Part shown: piece by piece, positions 1 to 8,230 of the stretch
Position numbering within the stretch: the stretch's first letter is position 1
Layout: each line of letters begins with the position of its first letter
Source: Streptomyces glomeratus
Lineage (GTDB): Bacteria; Actinomycetota; Actinomycetes; Streptomycetales; Streptomycetaceae
Length of the DNA stretch: 64,000 nt
Assembly: GCF_021462825.1 (NCBI RefSeq)
Contig: NZ_JAKEEB010000004.1
Span: 124,001-188,000 of the forward strand
Direction: 5' to 3'
Notes under the pieces: generated by a model
Database searches by the model: none
What the model was told of the DNA's origin: nothing
Seen by the model: only the letters and a program-made list of their open reading frames with translations
Made by a program: the position numbers and the translations under genes

Positions 1-24
1 GCGTAGCGGGGCTCCACCCCGTGG

Positions 25-60
25 GTGGCGCGCCGTACCGCGTGAGTGGCGCGCCGTACC
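25..60. repeat. Two 15-bp direct repeats upstream of the sigma-factor gene
   Basis: The 15-mer GTGGCGCGCCGTACC occurs at 25-39 and again at 46-60, a period of 21 bp (two helical turns). It lies about 140 bp upstream of the sigma-factor start. Same-face spacing would suit a dimeric regulator, but nothing else in the sequence shows function. Confidence 0.4.
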
Positions 61-199
61 TCCCGGGTTGTGCCGGGCCCTCCCCCCGTGGCCTGCGGGT
101 TTCCCCGCTGCGGGCGCCGTTGTCAGTGGGCTGCGGTAGCTTCCGAAGTGCTGGGGCGCGAGGGTGCGCGACAGGGACGGCCGCTGGGGTGGGTGGACC

Positions 200-1216
200 A
201 TGGGTGACGGTACGGCGACGGTGGAGGACCTCGACGTCCGGCTGGAGAGGCACAGGACCGAGCTGACGGGATACTGCTACCGCATGCTCGGCTCGTCCTT
301 CGAGGCCGAGGACGCGGTACAGGACACGATGGTCCGCGCCTGGCGGAGCTACGAGAAGTTCGAGGGCCGCTCCTCACTCCGCTCCTGGCTGTACCGGATC
401 GCGACGAACGTCTGCCTGGACATGCTGAGCGCGGGCAATCGGCGTGCCCGCCCGATGGATCTGACCGAGTCGACGCCCCTCGCCCGGGCCGCCCTCTCCC
501 CGCGCCCGGACAGCACCTGGCTGGAGCCGATGCCCGACGCGCGCGTCCTGCCGACGACCGACGACCCGGCGGAGGCGGCCGTCGCCAAGGAGTCGGTCCG
601 GCTGGCCTTCATGGCGGCCCTGCAGCAGCTGCCCGCCAAGCAGCGGGCGGTGCTCATCCTGCGCGAGGTGCTGGCCTGGCGGGCCGGCGAGGTCGCCGAG
701 CTGCTCGGCACCTCGGTCGCCTCGGTCAACAGCGCGTTGCAGCGGGCGCGCGCCACGCTGGCGGAGCGGGCGCGCGAGGGCGCCGACGCCGCCGTCTCCG
801 ACCCTCTGGACGCGGGGCAGCAGCAACTGCTGGAGCGCTATGTGGCGGCCTTCGAGGGGTACGACATGGCGGCGCTGACGGCCCTGCTGCACGAGGACGC
901 TGTGATGACGATGCCACCGTTCGACCTGTGGCTGCGCGGCACGGTGGACATCACCGGTTTCATGACCACGCTCGGCTCCGCCTGCGCGGGTTCCCGCCTG
1001 GTGCCGGTCGCGGTCAACGGCCTGCCGGGCTTCGCCCAGTACAAGCCGGACCCGGACACCGGCGGCTTCACGGCTTGGGCGGTCCAGGTCCTGGAGACGT
1101 CAGACGGCAGGATCTCCGGGTTCCACTGCTTCCTCGACACCAAGCGCTGGTTCCCGCTGTTCGGCCTGCCCCTCCAGCTCGATGGGGAGGCCGGTCAGAT
1201 CGATCAGCGCGCGTAG
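200..1216 (+). CDS. Sigma-70 family factor, SigJ/TIGR02960-like, with C-terminal SnoaL-like domain
   Basis: An alternative sigma factor that would direct RNA polymerase to its own promoter set. Region 2 is visible at about residues 20-90 (TGYCYRMLGSSFEAEDAVQDT, then the FEGRSSLRSWLYRIATNVC stretch). Region 4 is at about 130-185 (LPAKQRAVLILREVLAW and a helix-turn-helix with SVNSALQRAR). About 130 further residues follow that look like the SnoaL/NTF2-like domain found at the C-terminus of this family, which often replaces a separate anti-sigma factor. The ATG at 200 is preferred; an in-frame start at 164 would add 12 Arg/Gly-rich residues. The last 117 bp are antisense to the STAS gene on the other strand. 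No anti-sigma gene adjoins it. Confidence 0.85.
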   Translation: MGDGTATVEDLDVRLERHRTELTGYCYRMLGSSFEAEDAVQDTMVRAWRSYEKFEGRSSLRSWLYRIATNVCLDMLSAGNRRARPMDLTESTPLARAALSPRPDSTWLEPMPDARVLPTTDDPAEAAVAKESVRLAFMAALQQLPAKQRAVLILREVLAWRAGEVAELLGTSVASVNSALQRARATLAERAREGADAAVSDPLDAGQQQLLERYVAAFEGYDMAALTALLHEDAVMTMPPFDLWLRGTVDITGFMTTLGSACAGSRLVPVAVNGLPGFAQYKPDPDTGGFTAWAVQVLETSDGRISGFHCFLDTKRWFPLFGLPLQLDGEAGQIDQRA

Positions 1217-1486
1217 GGCGGGCGCCGGATCACGCAGCCGGATACGGCCCCCGGCCCGCCGGGCGGCCAGCTGCATCCGGGCCAGGGCGTCGACGGTCGA
1301 GAGTGCCGGTGGGCCCAGCCCGGACGCATCGCACACCACGACCTCGGCCCCGCCGGACACCAGCCGCGCCCGCACGTCCTCGCACAGCGCCGCCACCTCG
1401 TGCCGGCCGAGGGAGACCGGCAGGTACAGCACTGTTGGTGTTGTCGCGTCCACGTTCGGTAGACGGCCGTGGCACGCGGAAGTCAT
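1100..1486 (-). CDS. STAS-domain protein (anti-anti-sigma-like)
   Basis: A 128-residue protein with the outline of a STAS domain: a beta strand (TVLYLPVSLGRHEV), a conserved core VVVCDASGLGPPALSTVDALARMQLAARRAGG, and a final helix ending ALRALIDLTGLPIEL. The SpoIIAA family normally has a phosphorylatable Ser after Asp in this core; here DASGLG and STVDAL supply candidate serines. Such proteins bind anti-sigma kinases or act in stress signalling. The first start (ATG at 1486) has no clear ribosome-binding site, and GTG at 1453 is an alternative. The final 39 codons run antisense to the end of the sigma-factor gene. No kinase gene is adjacent. Confidence 0.7.
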   Translation of the reverse strand: MTSACHGRLPNVDATTPTVLYLPVSLGRHEVAALCEDVRARLVSGGAEVVVCDASGLGPPALSTVDALARMQLAARRAGGRIRLRDPAPALRALIDLTGLPIELEGQAEQREPALGVEEAVEPGDPAV

Positions 1487-1511
1487 CGGGCGGACGAGCG
1501 CGGCGGCGTGG

Positions 1512-2096
1512 CTAGTCGGCGGGGAACCCGCTGGTGTCGAGGGTGAGGTCGAAGGGTGCGGGCAGCGTGATGGTGTCGCCGAACTTGACGGAGGACAGAA
1601 CTTGGTAGACGTCGCCCTCGGGCTCGCCGTACAGCGTCACCGTGGGAACGCCGGAGGCCCAGCGGTCGACGAGGAGATAGAGCGGGATGCCCGCGGTCGC
1701 GTACGCGGCGGGCTTGCTGACGCGGTCGTGGCGGGCGTTGGACCTGGAGGTCACCTCGACGACGAGTTCGGCCAGGGCGGCCGGGATGTGTGTGTCCGCT
1801 TCCGTGCACTCCGGCACCGGAGCAACCACAAGGTCCGGGATGAGCATGCCCAGACGCGAGGGGACGGCGATGGCCAGTGTCTGGTAGACGCCCCAGTCAT
1901 CGGGAATCACAGAGTAAAGGCGACGCTGAATGCGTTCCGCGATGACATTGTGCCGGGACGCGGGAGCGGGTGACACGGTGACGACCCCTTCGATGATCTC
2001 CACCTTGCTGCCCTCGGGCCATTCCATCTCCTCCCAGAACCGGACGAGGTCGTCCCAGCTCTGATCGGGGTCCTGGCTCACGGTGAGTGCGCTCAT
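1512..2096 (-). CDS. Uma2-family (DUF820) putative endonuclease
   Basis: A 194-residue member of the Uma2/DUF820 family, which has a restriction-endonuclease-like PD-(D/E)XK fold and is strongly expanded in Streptomyces; its biological role is not established. Supporting sequence: KVEIIEGVVTVSPAPASRHN near the N-terminus, PDLVVAP, ELVVEVTSRSN with the expected acidic residue, and the late strand GIPLYLLVD. The ATG at 2096 has a well-placed AGGAG about 8 bases upstream. It is followed on the same strand by the STAS gene. Another complete copy lies at 38162-38758 and a C-terminal remnant at 23760-23939. Confidence 0.85.
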   Translation of the reverse strand: MSALTVSQDPDQSWDDLVRFWEEMEWPEGSKVEIIEGVVTVSPAPASRHNVIAERIQRRLYSVIPDDWGVYQTLAIAVPSRLGMLIPDLVVAPVPECTEADTHIPAALAELVVEVTSRSNARHDRVSKPAAYATAGIPLYLLVDRWASGVPTVTLYGEPEGDVYQVLSSVKFGDTITLPAPFDLTLDTSGFPAD

Positions 2097-2137
2097 GGCG
2101 GTGTCTCCTATCGGTGCGTCACCGATCCCAGCATGCC

Positions 2138-2171
2138 GAACGGGACCGGCGGCGGTCCACCGGTCCCGTTC
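2138..2171 (-). terminator. Terminator hairpin after deoA
   Basis: Perfect 12-bp arms (GAACGGGACCGG and CCGGTCCCGTTC) with a 10-base loop, 22 bp past the deoA stop. There is no U-tract, as is usual for streptomycete terminators. Confidence 0.75.
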
Positions 2172-2193
2172 ACCCGGAAGGGGAAAGCCCAGG

Positions 2194-3477
2194 TCAGGCG
2201 ATACGTTCCAGCACCACCGGCGAGGCGGTGAAGTCCGTGCCCGGGGCCGCCACGTCGTACGAGCCCTCGACCGCCTGCAGCGCGTACTCGAAGCGCTCGG
2301 GGGTGTCCGTGTGCAGGGTCAGCAGCGGCTGGCCCTCGGTCACCGAGTCGCCCGGCTTGGCGTGCATCTCGATGCCCGCGGCGGCCTGCACCGGGTCCTC
2401 CTTGCGGGCGCGGCCCGCGCCGAGGCGCCAGGCGGCGACGCCGATGCCGTAGGCGTCCAGGCGGGTCAGAACACCCGACGAGGGGGCCCTCACCACGTGC
2501 TGCTCCTTCGACGTCGGCAGCGACGCGTCCGGGTCGCCGCCCTGGGCCGCGATCATCCGGCGCCAGACGTCCATGGCCGAGCCGTCGGCCAGCGCCTTCG
2601 CCGGGTCCGCGTCCTTCACGCCCGCCGCGTCCAGCATTTCGCGGGCCAGGGCGATGGTCAGCTCCACCACGTCGGAGGGGCCGCCGCCCGCCAGGACCTC
2701 CACCGACTCGCGGACCTCCAGGGCGTTGCCCGCCGTCAGGCCCAGCGGCGTGGACATGTCCGTCAGCAGCGCCACCGTCTTCACGCCGTGGTCGGTGCCG
2801 AGACCCACCATCGTGGACGCCAGCTCCCGCGCGTCCTCGATCGTCTTCATGAAGGCGCCGGAGCCGACCTTCACGTCGAGGACGAGCGAGCCCGTGCCCT
2901 CCGCGATCTTCTTGGACATGATGGAGGAGGCGATCAGCGGGATCGCCTCGACGGTGCCCGTGACGTCGCGCAGCGCGTAGAGCTTCTTGTCGGCGGGTGC
3001 CAGGCCGTCGCCCGCCGCGCAGATCACCGCGCCCGTGGTGTCCAGGACGTGCAGCATCTCCTCGTTCGACAGCAGTGCGCGCCAGCCGGGGATCGACTCC
3101 AGCTTGTCCAGGGTGCCGCCGGTGTGGCCGAGGCCGCGGCCCGACAGCTGCGGGACCGCCGCTCCGCAGGCGGCGACCAGCGGCGCCAGCGGGAGGGTGA
3201 TCTTGTCGCCGACGCCACCGGTCGAGTGCTTGTCGGCCGTCGGACGGGACAGCGACGAGAAGTTCATCCGCTCGCCCGAGGCGATCATGGCCGCGGTCCA
3301 GCGGGCGATCTCACGGCGGTTCATGCCGTTGAGCAGGATGGCCATCGCGAGCGCGGACATCTGCTCGTCGGCGACCTCGCCCCGCGTGTACGCGTCGATG
3401 ACCCAGTCGATCTGCTCGTCGCTCAGCTCACCGCGGTCCCGCTTGGTGCGGATGACGGAGATGGCGTCCATGGCCAT
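2194..3477 (-). CDS. deoA: Thymidine phosphorylase
   Basis: Cleaves thymidine (and deoxyuridine) with phosphate to thymine and 2-deoxyribose 1-phosphate; cytoplasmic. At 427 residues it has family length. Visible signatures are DKHSTGGVGDK (phosphate binding, about residues 84-94), SGRGLGHTGGTLDKLESIPG (the family signature), the Lys/Ser-rich SSIMSKKIAEG and VKVGSGAFMK, and a C-terminal alpha/beta domain. The start at 3477 is chosen because AAGGAA lies five bases upstream; the second ATG at 3471 is possible. It is the last gene of the nucleoside block, 83 bp after cdd, and a hairpin sits in that gap. Confidence 0.95.
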   Translation of the reverse strand: MAMDAISVIRTKRDRGELSDEQIDWVIDAYTRGEVADEQMSALAMAILLNGMNRREIARWTAAMIASGERMNFSSLSRPTADKHSTGGVGDKITLPLAPLVAACGAAVPQLSGRGLGHTGGTLDKLESIPGWRALLSNEEMLHVLDTTGAVICAAGDGLAPADKKLYALRDVTGTVEAIPLIASSIMSKKIAEGTGSLVLDVKVGSGAFMKTIEDARELASTMVGLGTDHGVKTVALLTDMSTPLGLTAGNALEVRESVEVLAGGGPSDVVELTIALAREMLDAAGVKDADPAKALADGSAMDVWRRMIAAQGGDPDASLPTSKEQHVVRAPSSGVLTRLDAYGIGVAAWRLGAGRARKEDPVQAAAGIEMHAKPGDSVTEGQPLLTLHTDTPERFEYALQAVEGSYDVAAPGTDFTASPVVLERIA

Positions 3478-3505
3478 GGTTTCCTTCCGAAGGTCCGAAG
3501 GTGCG

Positions 3506-3542
3506 CGGCCCCCTGAGTCATGGAGGACGACTCGGGGGGCCG
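3506..3542 (-). terminator. Hairpin in the cdd-deoA gap (attenuator or partial terminator)
   Basis: Arms CGGCCCCCTGAGTC and GACTCGGGGGGCCG pair over 14 positions with one mismatch around a 9-base loop. It lies between the cdd stop and the deoA ribosome-binding site, so it could reduce read-through into deoA or mark a processing site. Confidence 0.5.
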
Positions 3543-3560
3543 GGCGGGAGTTACCGGGAG

Positions 3561-3962
3561 TTACTTGGTGAGATGGTCCGGGCCGAACGCCTGGGGCAGC
3601 ATCTCCGACAGCGGCAGGATGCCCGCCGGGGTCTCCAGGAGCAGATCCGGGCCGCCGAACTCGTACAGCAGCTGGCGGCAGCGGCCGCACGGCACGAGGA
3701 TCTCCCCGTTGCCGTCGACGCAGGTGAAGTGCGTCAGCCGGCCGCCCCCGGTGTTCTGCAGATGCGAGACGAGACCGCACTCGGCGCACAGGCCGAGGCC
3801 GTAGGAGGCGTTCTCGACATTACAGCCGGTGACGACGCGTCCGTCGTCGACCAGGGCCGCGACACCGACCGGGTAGCCCGAGTAGGGGGCGTACGCGCGG
3901 GCCATCGCCGCGCGCGCCTGCTCCCGCAGGGCCGCCCAGTCGACCGTGGCGGGCGGTGTCAC
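3561..3962 (-). CDS. cdd: Cytidine deaminase
   Basis: Hydrolytically deaminates cytidine and deoxycytidine to uridine and deoxyuridine in pyrimidine salvage. The 133-residue length fits the small tetrameric type. The zinc site has three cysteines: CAEC with the catalytic Glu, then PCGRCRQ. The upstream NVENASYG substrate motif is intact, as is the N-terminal helix AMARAYAPYSGYPVGVAAL. The start is GTG at 3962, sharing the four bases GTGA with the stop of the upstream permease, so the two are probably translationally coupled. Its position after the transporter genes fits catabolism of imported nucleosides. Confidence 0.95.
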   Translation of the reverse strand: MTPPATVDWAALREQARAAMARAYAPYSGYPVGVAALVDDGRVVTGCNVENASYGLGLCAECGLVSHLQNTGGGRLTHFTCVDGNGEILVPCGRCRQLLYEFGGPDLLLETPAGILPLSEMLPQAFGPDHLTK

Positions 3963-5221
3963 TTGCCCTGTCCCTTCCGGTATGGCATGCCGTCCGCCTT
4001 CGGCATCCGCAGGCTCTGCGCGGACAGCGACAGCACCAGCAGGGTGACGATGTACGGAGTGGCGGTGACGAGCTGCGCGGGAACCTCGCTGGTGCTGGAG
4101 TACCAGACGAAGAGCAGCGCCGCGACCACGGCGGTGATCACCGCGGGGACGTACTTCTTCTTCCATGCGAGGTACGCCGCGCCGAACACCACCAGGATGC
4201 CGAGCAGCAGGATCAGGGCGTGGACGTTGGTGGTGCCGCCGCGCAGGTTGAGGCTGTCGGTGTAGCCGAACAGGCCCGCGCCCAGGGCGAGTCCGCCCGG
4301 CATCCAGTTACCGAAGATCATCGCGGCGAGACCGATGTAACCGCGGCCGGCGGTCTGGCCGTCGAGGTACACGTTGGACGCCACGATGGACAGGAACGCG
4401 CCGCCGAGGCCCGCGAACCCACCGGAGATGATCACGGCGATGTACTTGTACTTGTACACGTTGACGCCGAGGGACTCCGCCGCCACCGGGTTCTCGCCGC
4501 AGGAACGCAGCCGCAGGCCGAAGGCCGTGCGCCACAGCACCCACCAGGTGACCGGGACGAGCGCGACCGCGATCACGGTGAGCGGGGACAGGTCGGTGAC
4601 CAGACCGCCGATCAGGCCCGCGATGTCGGAGACCAGGAACCAGTGCTTGTGGTTCAGCGTGTCCAGCCAGCTCGACAGGCCGGGGATGTCGAAGGTGCCC
4701 AGCGAGTCGATCGGCGGGGACTGCTTGGAGGAGCCCTGCGGGGCGTTCTCGAAGGTGAACTTCGACAGGTAGCGGGTGGTGCCGAGGGCCAGGATGTTGA
4801 TCGCCACACCGGAGACGATGTGGTTCACGTTGAAGGTCACGGTGGCGATGGCGTGCAGGAGGGCGCCGAGCGCACCGCCGATGATGCCGAAGACGACACC
4901 GGTCCACGGGCCCCACTGGTAGCCGGCCCAGGCACCGAACCAGGTGCCGAGGATCATCATGCCCTCGAGGCCGATGTTGACGACGCCGGAGCGCTCGGCC
5001 CACAGGCCGCCGAGGCCCGCGAGGCCGATCGGGACGGCCAGGCGCAGCGCCGTGGACATCTGGCCGGTCGAGGTGATGCCGTCCGCGCCGGTGATCAGCC
5101 GGACGATCGAGGTGAGGGCCAGGACTCCGGCGATGATCAGCAGGAGCACCGGCAGTGACATACGGCGGCTGCCCTTGCCGGGCTGCTGCGCCTTGGGCTT
5201 GGCGATGGTCGCGGTGCTCAT
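3959..5221 (-). CDS. Nucleoside ABC transporter permease (NupQ/YufQ-like)
   Basis: A 420-residue integral membrane permease of the BPD_transp_2 family, one half of the channel for a BMP-dependent nucleoside importer. After a cytosolic N-terminus of about 25 residues it shows roughly ten hydrophobic segments, plus the family stretches AERSGVVNIGLEGMMILG, VNHIVSGVAINILALG and SCGENPVAAESLGV. A soluble insertion of about 65 residues (SKFTFENAPQGSSKQ to LIGGLV) lies between two membrane segments. The start at 5221 overlaps the previous stop by one base (TGATG), and the stop overlaps the cdd start by four, implying a tightly coupled operon. Specificity for nucleosides is inferred from the neighbours. 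Confidence 0.9.
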   Translation of the reverse strand: MSTATIAKPKAQQPGKGSRRMSLPVLLLIIAGVLALTSIVRLITGADGITSTGQMSTALRLAVPIGLAGLGGLWAERSGVVNIGLEGMMILGTWFGAWAGYQWGPWTGVVFGIIGGALGALLHAIATVTFNVNHIVSGVAINILALGTTRYLSKFTFENAPQGSSKQSPPIDSLGTFDIPGLSSWLDTLNHKHWFLVSDIAGLIGGLVTDLSPLTVIAVALVPVTWWVLWRTAFGLRLRSCGENPVAAESLGVNVYKYKYIAVIISGGFAGLGGAFLSIVASNVYLDGQTAGRGYIGLAAMIFGNWMPGGLALGAGLFGYTDSLNLRGGTTNVHALILLLGILVVFGAAYLAWKKKYVPAVITAVVAALLFVWYSSTSEVPAQLVTATPYIVTLLVLSLSAQSLRMPKADGMPYRKGQGK

Positions 5222-6339
5222 CAGGCCGCCACCTCCTTGTTGGTGTTCTGAGCGGCGGCGGCCAGCTCCGCGCCGACCCGCTTCTGCTGGCGGCGCAGGC
5301 CCCACTGGCGTACGGCCTCGTACGAGATGACGACCGCGAAGACGATCAGGCCCTGCATGATCGTGGCGATCTCCTTCTCGTACGCCACCGGGATCGCGTA
5401 GTCGAGGGCGGGGGACGCCTTGTCCAGGAAGGCGATCAGCAGTGCCGCGAAGGCGATGCCGACCGGGTTGTTGCGGCCGAGCAGGGCGATGGTGATGCCG
5501 GTGAAACCGAGGCCCGTCGGGAAGCTGAGGCTGTAGGTGTGGGCGTCGCCGAGCAGCAGCGGCAGGCCCGACAGGCCCGCGACCGCGCCGGAGATCAGCA
5601 TCGCGGTGAGGACCATCTTCCTGGCGTTGACACCGGAGGCCGCGGCGGCGGTCTCGGAGGCGCCGGTGGCGCGCAGGTCGAAGCCGAACCGGGTGCGGTT
5701 GAGGACGAGCCAGTACAGGATGCCCGCGACGACCGCGAGGAAGACCAGGCCGTAGATCTCGCCGACGTCGGGACCCAGGTTGATGCCCGGGACCCAGCCG
5801 GAGTTCTTCATGATGCCGGTCGTCATGTTGTTGCCGACCTGCACGCCCCACACGTTGGAGAGGGTGAGGTAGCCGATGAGGCTGGTGGCGATGGCGTTGA
5901 GCATGATCGTCGCGACGACCTCGCTCACCCCCCGGGTGGTCTTCAGGACACCCGCGATACCGGCCCAGAAGGCGCCGGTGAACATGGCGACCAGCATGAG
6001 CACCGGAATCTGGAGGAAGGACGGCAGCGCGAGGTGCGCGCCGACGACGGCGGTCATCATCGCGGCGAGTCGGTACTGGCCGTCGACGCCGATGTTGAAC
6101 AGGTTCATACGGAAGCCGATGGCCACCGCGAGCGCCGCCAGGTAGTACATCGACGCCTGGTTGACGATCAGCACCTGGACGTCGGAGAACGTCGCCTGCT
6201 CGATCATCAGGCGGTACGGCTCGAACGGATTCTTGCCGGAGGCGATCAGCACGACCGAGGTGAGCAGGATCGCCGAGACGAGCGCGATGACCGGACCGGC
6301 CACCGCGAGGAGCACCCGCTCCTTGTCGAACTTCTTCAT
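5221..6339 (-). CDS. Nucleoside ABC transporter permease (NupP/YufP-like)
   Basis: A 372-residue BPD_transp_2 permease, the partner of the next gene in the heteromeric nucleoside channel. It begins with a membrane segment (VLLAVAGPVIALVSAILLTSVVLI), then shows family motifs FRMNLFNIGVDGQYRLAAM and GVSEVVATIMLNAIA and the cytoplasmic loop RATGASETAAAASGVN that should contact the ATPase. The C-terminus ends in a short charged, Ala-rich tail. The ATG at 6339 shares ATGA with the stop of the ATPase gene, and the gene ends in a one-base overlap with the next permease. Gene order ATPase-permease-permease is typical of BMP-family nucleoside transporters. Confidence 0.9.
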   Translation of the reverse strand: MKKFDKERVLLAVAGPVIALVSAILLTSVVLIASGKNPFEPYRLMIEQATFSDVQVLIVNQASMYYLAALAVAIGFRMNLFNIGVDGQYRLAAMMTAVVGAHLALPSFLQIPVLMLVAMFTGAFWAGIAGVLKTTRGVSEVVATIMLNAIATSLIGYLTLSNVWGVQVGNNMTTGIMKNSGWVPGINLGPDVGEIYGLVFLAVVAGILYWLVLNRTRFGFDLRATGASETAAAASGVNARKMVLTAMLISGAVAGLSGLPLLLGDAHTYSLSFPTGLGFTGITIALLGRNNPVGIAFAALLIAFLDKASPALDYAIPVAYEKEIATIMQGLIVFAVVISYEAVRQWGLRRQQKRVGAELAAAAQNTNKEVAA

Positions 6340-8018
6340 CGGGCGTCGTCCTCCGGGCCGGCGTCTGCGTCGCCTTCTGTGGCGTTTTCTACGTGTTCCA
6401 GGTGACCGGACGCGGCACCCGTCATGGCCGAGCCCAGTTCCTCCGGGGTGATGGTGGCGGGGTCGGCGTCGGCGACCAGCCGGCCGTTGTAGATCACCCG
6501 CAGGGTGTCGGAGAGGCCGATCAGCTCGTCCAGGTCGGCGGAGATCAGCAGCACGGCCAGGCCCTCGCGGCGGGCCGCGCGGATGTGGTCCCAGATCGCG
6601 GCCTGCGCACCGACGTCCACACCGCGGGTGGGGTGGGCGGCGATCAGGAACTTCGGCGCGTGGCTCATCTCGCGGCCGACGATCAGCTTCTGCTGGTTGC
6701 CGCCGGAGAGGGAGGCGGCGGTGACGTCGATGCCGGGCGTGCGGACGTCGTAATCCTTGACGATCCGCCGGGTGTCCTCCTGGGCGCCCTTGGGGTCGAG
6801 CCAGAAGCCCTTGGCGTTGGGGCGCTCGGTGACATGGCCGAGGATGCGGTTCTCCCACAGCGGGGCCTCGAGGAGCAGGCCATGGCGGTGGCGGTCCTCG
6901 GGGATGTAGCCGACGCCCTGCTCGCGGCGCCTGCGGGTGGGCCAGGCGGTGATGTCCTCGCCGAGGAAGGCGATGGAACCGGAGTCGGCGTTCTTCAGGC
7001 CGATCAGCGCCTCGATCAGCTCGGTCTGGCCGTTGCCCTCGACACCGGCGATGCCCATGACCTCACCGGCGTGGATGGTGAAGGTGATGTCGTCGAGGAC
7101 CCGGCGCACAGCCGCCGCGCTCTCGGCCGTCGACTCGGTGAGCAGGCCGGTGGAGGCGGGTTCGTCGAGCTCGCCGAGCGAGGAGCCGCCGGTGGCGCGG
7201 ATGGTGAGGTTCTTGACCTCGATCACCGGCCGGTCCGTCACGGTGGACTCGGCGGTCTCGGGGGTGGGCAGCTCGCTGCCGACCATCAGCTCGGCCAGCT
7301 GGCGCGGGGTGGTCTCGGCGGGGATCGCCGTGCCCACGGTGGTGCCGCGGCGGATGACGGTGATGTCGTCGGCGACCGACAGGACCTCGCCCAGCTTGTG
7401 GGAGATGAAGATGACGGACAGACCCTCGGACTTCAGCTCGCGCAGGTTGTCGAAGAGCGCGTCGACCTCCTGCGGGACGAGCACGGCGGTCGGCTCGTCG
7501 AGGATGAGGGTCTTGGCGCCGCGGTAGAGGACCTTGAGGATCTCGACGCGCTGCCGGTCGGCGACGCCGAGGTCCTCGACCAGGACGTCGGGGCGTACGC
7601 CGAGACCGTACCGCTCGGAGATCTCCTTGATCTTCTTGCGGGCGCCGCTGCCGATTCCGTGGAGCTTCTCGCTGCCGAGGACCACGTTCTCGAGGACCGT
7701 CAGGTTGTCGGCGAGCATGAAGTGCTGGTGGACCATGCCGATGCCGCGGGCGATGGCGTCGGCGGGGCTGTTGAAGGTCACCTGCTCGCCGTCGACGGTG
7801 ATCGTGCCCTCGTCCGGCTTCTGCATGCCGTAGAGGATCTTCATCAGCGTCGACTTGCCGGCGCCGTTCTCGCCGACGAGGGCGTGCACGGTGCCCTTGC
7901 TGACCGTCAGGTGGATGTCGTGGTTGGCGACGACACCGGGGAATCGCTTGGTGATCCCCGCCAGCTCGACCGCGGTCGTCGACGGAGCGGTGAGCGGAGG
8001 GCTGCTGGACGCGTCGAT
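6336..8018 (-). CDS. Nucleoside ABC transporter ATPase, two fused ABC domains; apparent AUC start
   Basis: A protein of about 560 residues with two ABC domains (NupO/YufO/RbsA type) that would power nucleoside import. Domain 1 has Walker A GENGAGKST, a signature reading GVADRQRVEI rather than LSGGQ, and Walker B TLILDEPTAVLVPQEVD. Domain 2 has the degenerate Walker A GVEGNGQTE, signature LSGGNQQK and the PTRGVDVGA stretch, the usual pattern of this family. The frame stays open upstream to a TAA near 8070, but between that stop and Walker A there is no ATG or TTG, and the only GTG (7889) falls at Walker A itself. The best candidate is ATC at 8018, eight bases after AAGGAG. A sequence error, or ATC replacing ATG, are the alternatives. 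Confidence 0.85.
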   Translation of the reverse strand: MDASSSPPLTAPSTTAVELAGITKRFPGVVANHDIHLTVSKGTVHALVGENGAGKSTLMKILYGMQKPDEGTITVDGEQVTFNSPADAIARGIGMVHQHFMLADNLTVLENVVLGSEKLHGIGSGARKKIKEISERYGLGVRPDVLVEDLGVADRQRVEILKVLYRGAKTLILDEPTAVLVPQEVDALFDNLRELKSEGLSVIFISHKLGEVLSVADDITVIRRGTTVGTAIPAETTPRQLAELMVGSELPTPETAESTVTDRPVIEVKNLTIRATGGSSLGELDEPASTGLLTESTAESAAAVRRVLDDITFTIHAGEVMGIAGVEGNGQTELIEALIGLKNADSGSIAFLGEDITAWPTRRRREQGVGYIPEDRHRHGLLLEAPLWENRILGHVTERPNAKGFWLDPKGAQEDTRRIVKDYDVRTPGIDVTAASLSGGNQQKLIVGREMSHAPKFLIAAHPTRGVDVGAQAAIWDHIRAARREGLAVLLISADLDELIGLSDTLRVIYNGRLVADADPATITPEELGSAMTGAASGHLEHVENATEGDADAGPEDDAR

Positions 8019-8047
8019 GGCGCACTCTCCTTGGGAAAGGGGCCGCT

Positions 8048-8059
8048 CTACGCGCGTAG
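8048..8059. promoter_or_regulatory. Perfect palindrome CTACGCGCGTAG before the transporter operon
   Basis: A 12-bp perfect palindrome, 30 bp upstream of the probable ATPase start on the minus strand. Near-identical copies (TAACGCGCGTAG) precede both binding-lipoprotein genes, so it is a good candidate operator for this regulon. The regulator is not identified in the window. Confidence 0.6.
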
Positions 8060-8230
8060 CGCCCCTGCTTTAAATAGTGCCCGGACCTGATCCCTGTCGA
8101 TCCGTTCCGAGCATTCTGCCGCGCGAACGGGGCGCGAGTCGGTCATCCTCCCCACGCCCCGTTCCGTGGCCGCAACGCTGCCACTACAGCGTCGTTTTGG
8201 CCATGCTTCCGGTCGGCCGGTGACCTCCGG

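Noticed and set aside
5221..6600. Plus-strand long open frames opposite the transporter genes, such as the Glu/Arg/Asp-rich ones at 5155-6405 and 6393-8090
   Set aside because: High-GC shadow frames: biased composition, no motifs, and they oppose well-supported genes.
7063..8025. GTG at 8025 as an alternative start near the ATPase ribosome-binding site
   Set aside because: It is only one base from GGAG and opens the wrong reading frame, yielding Arg/His/Pro-rich nonsense; it would need a frameshift to reach Walker A.
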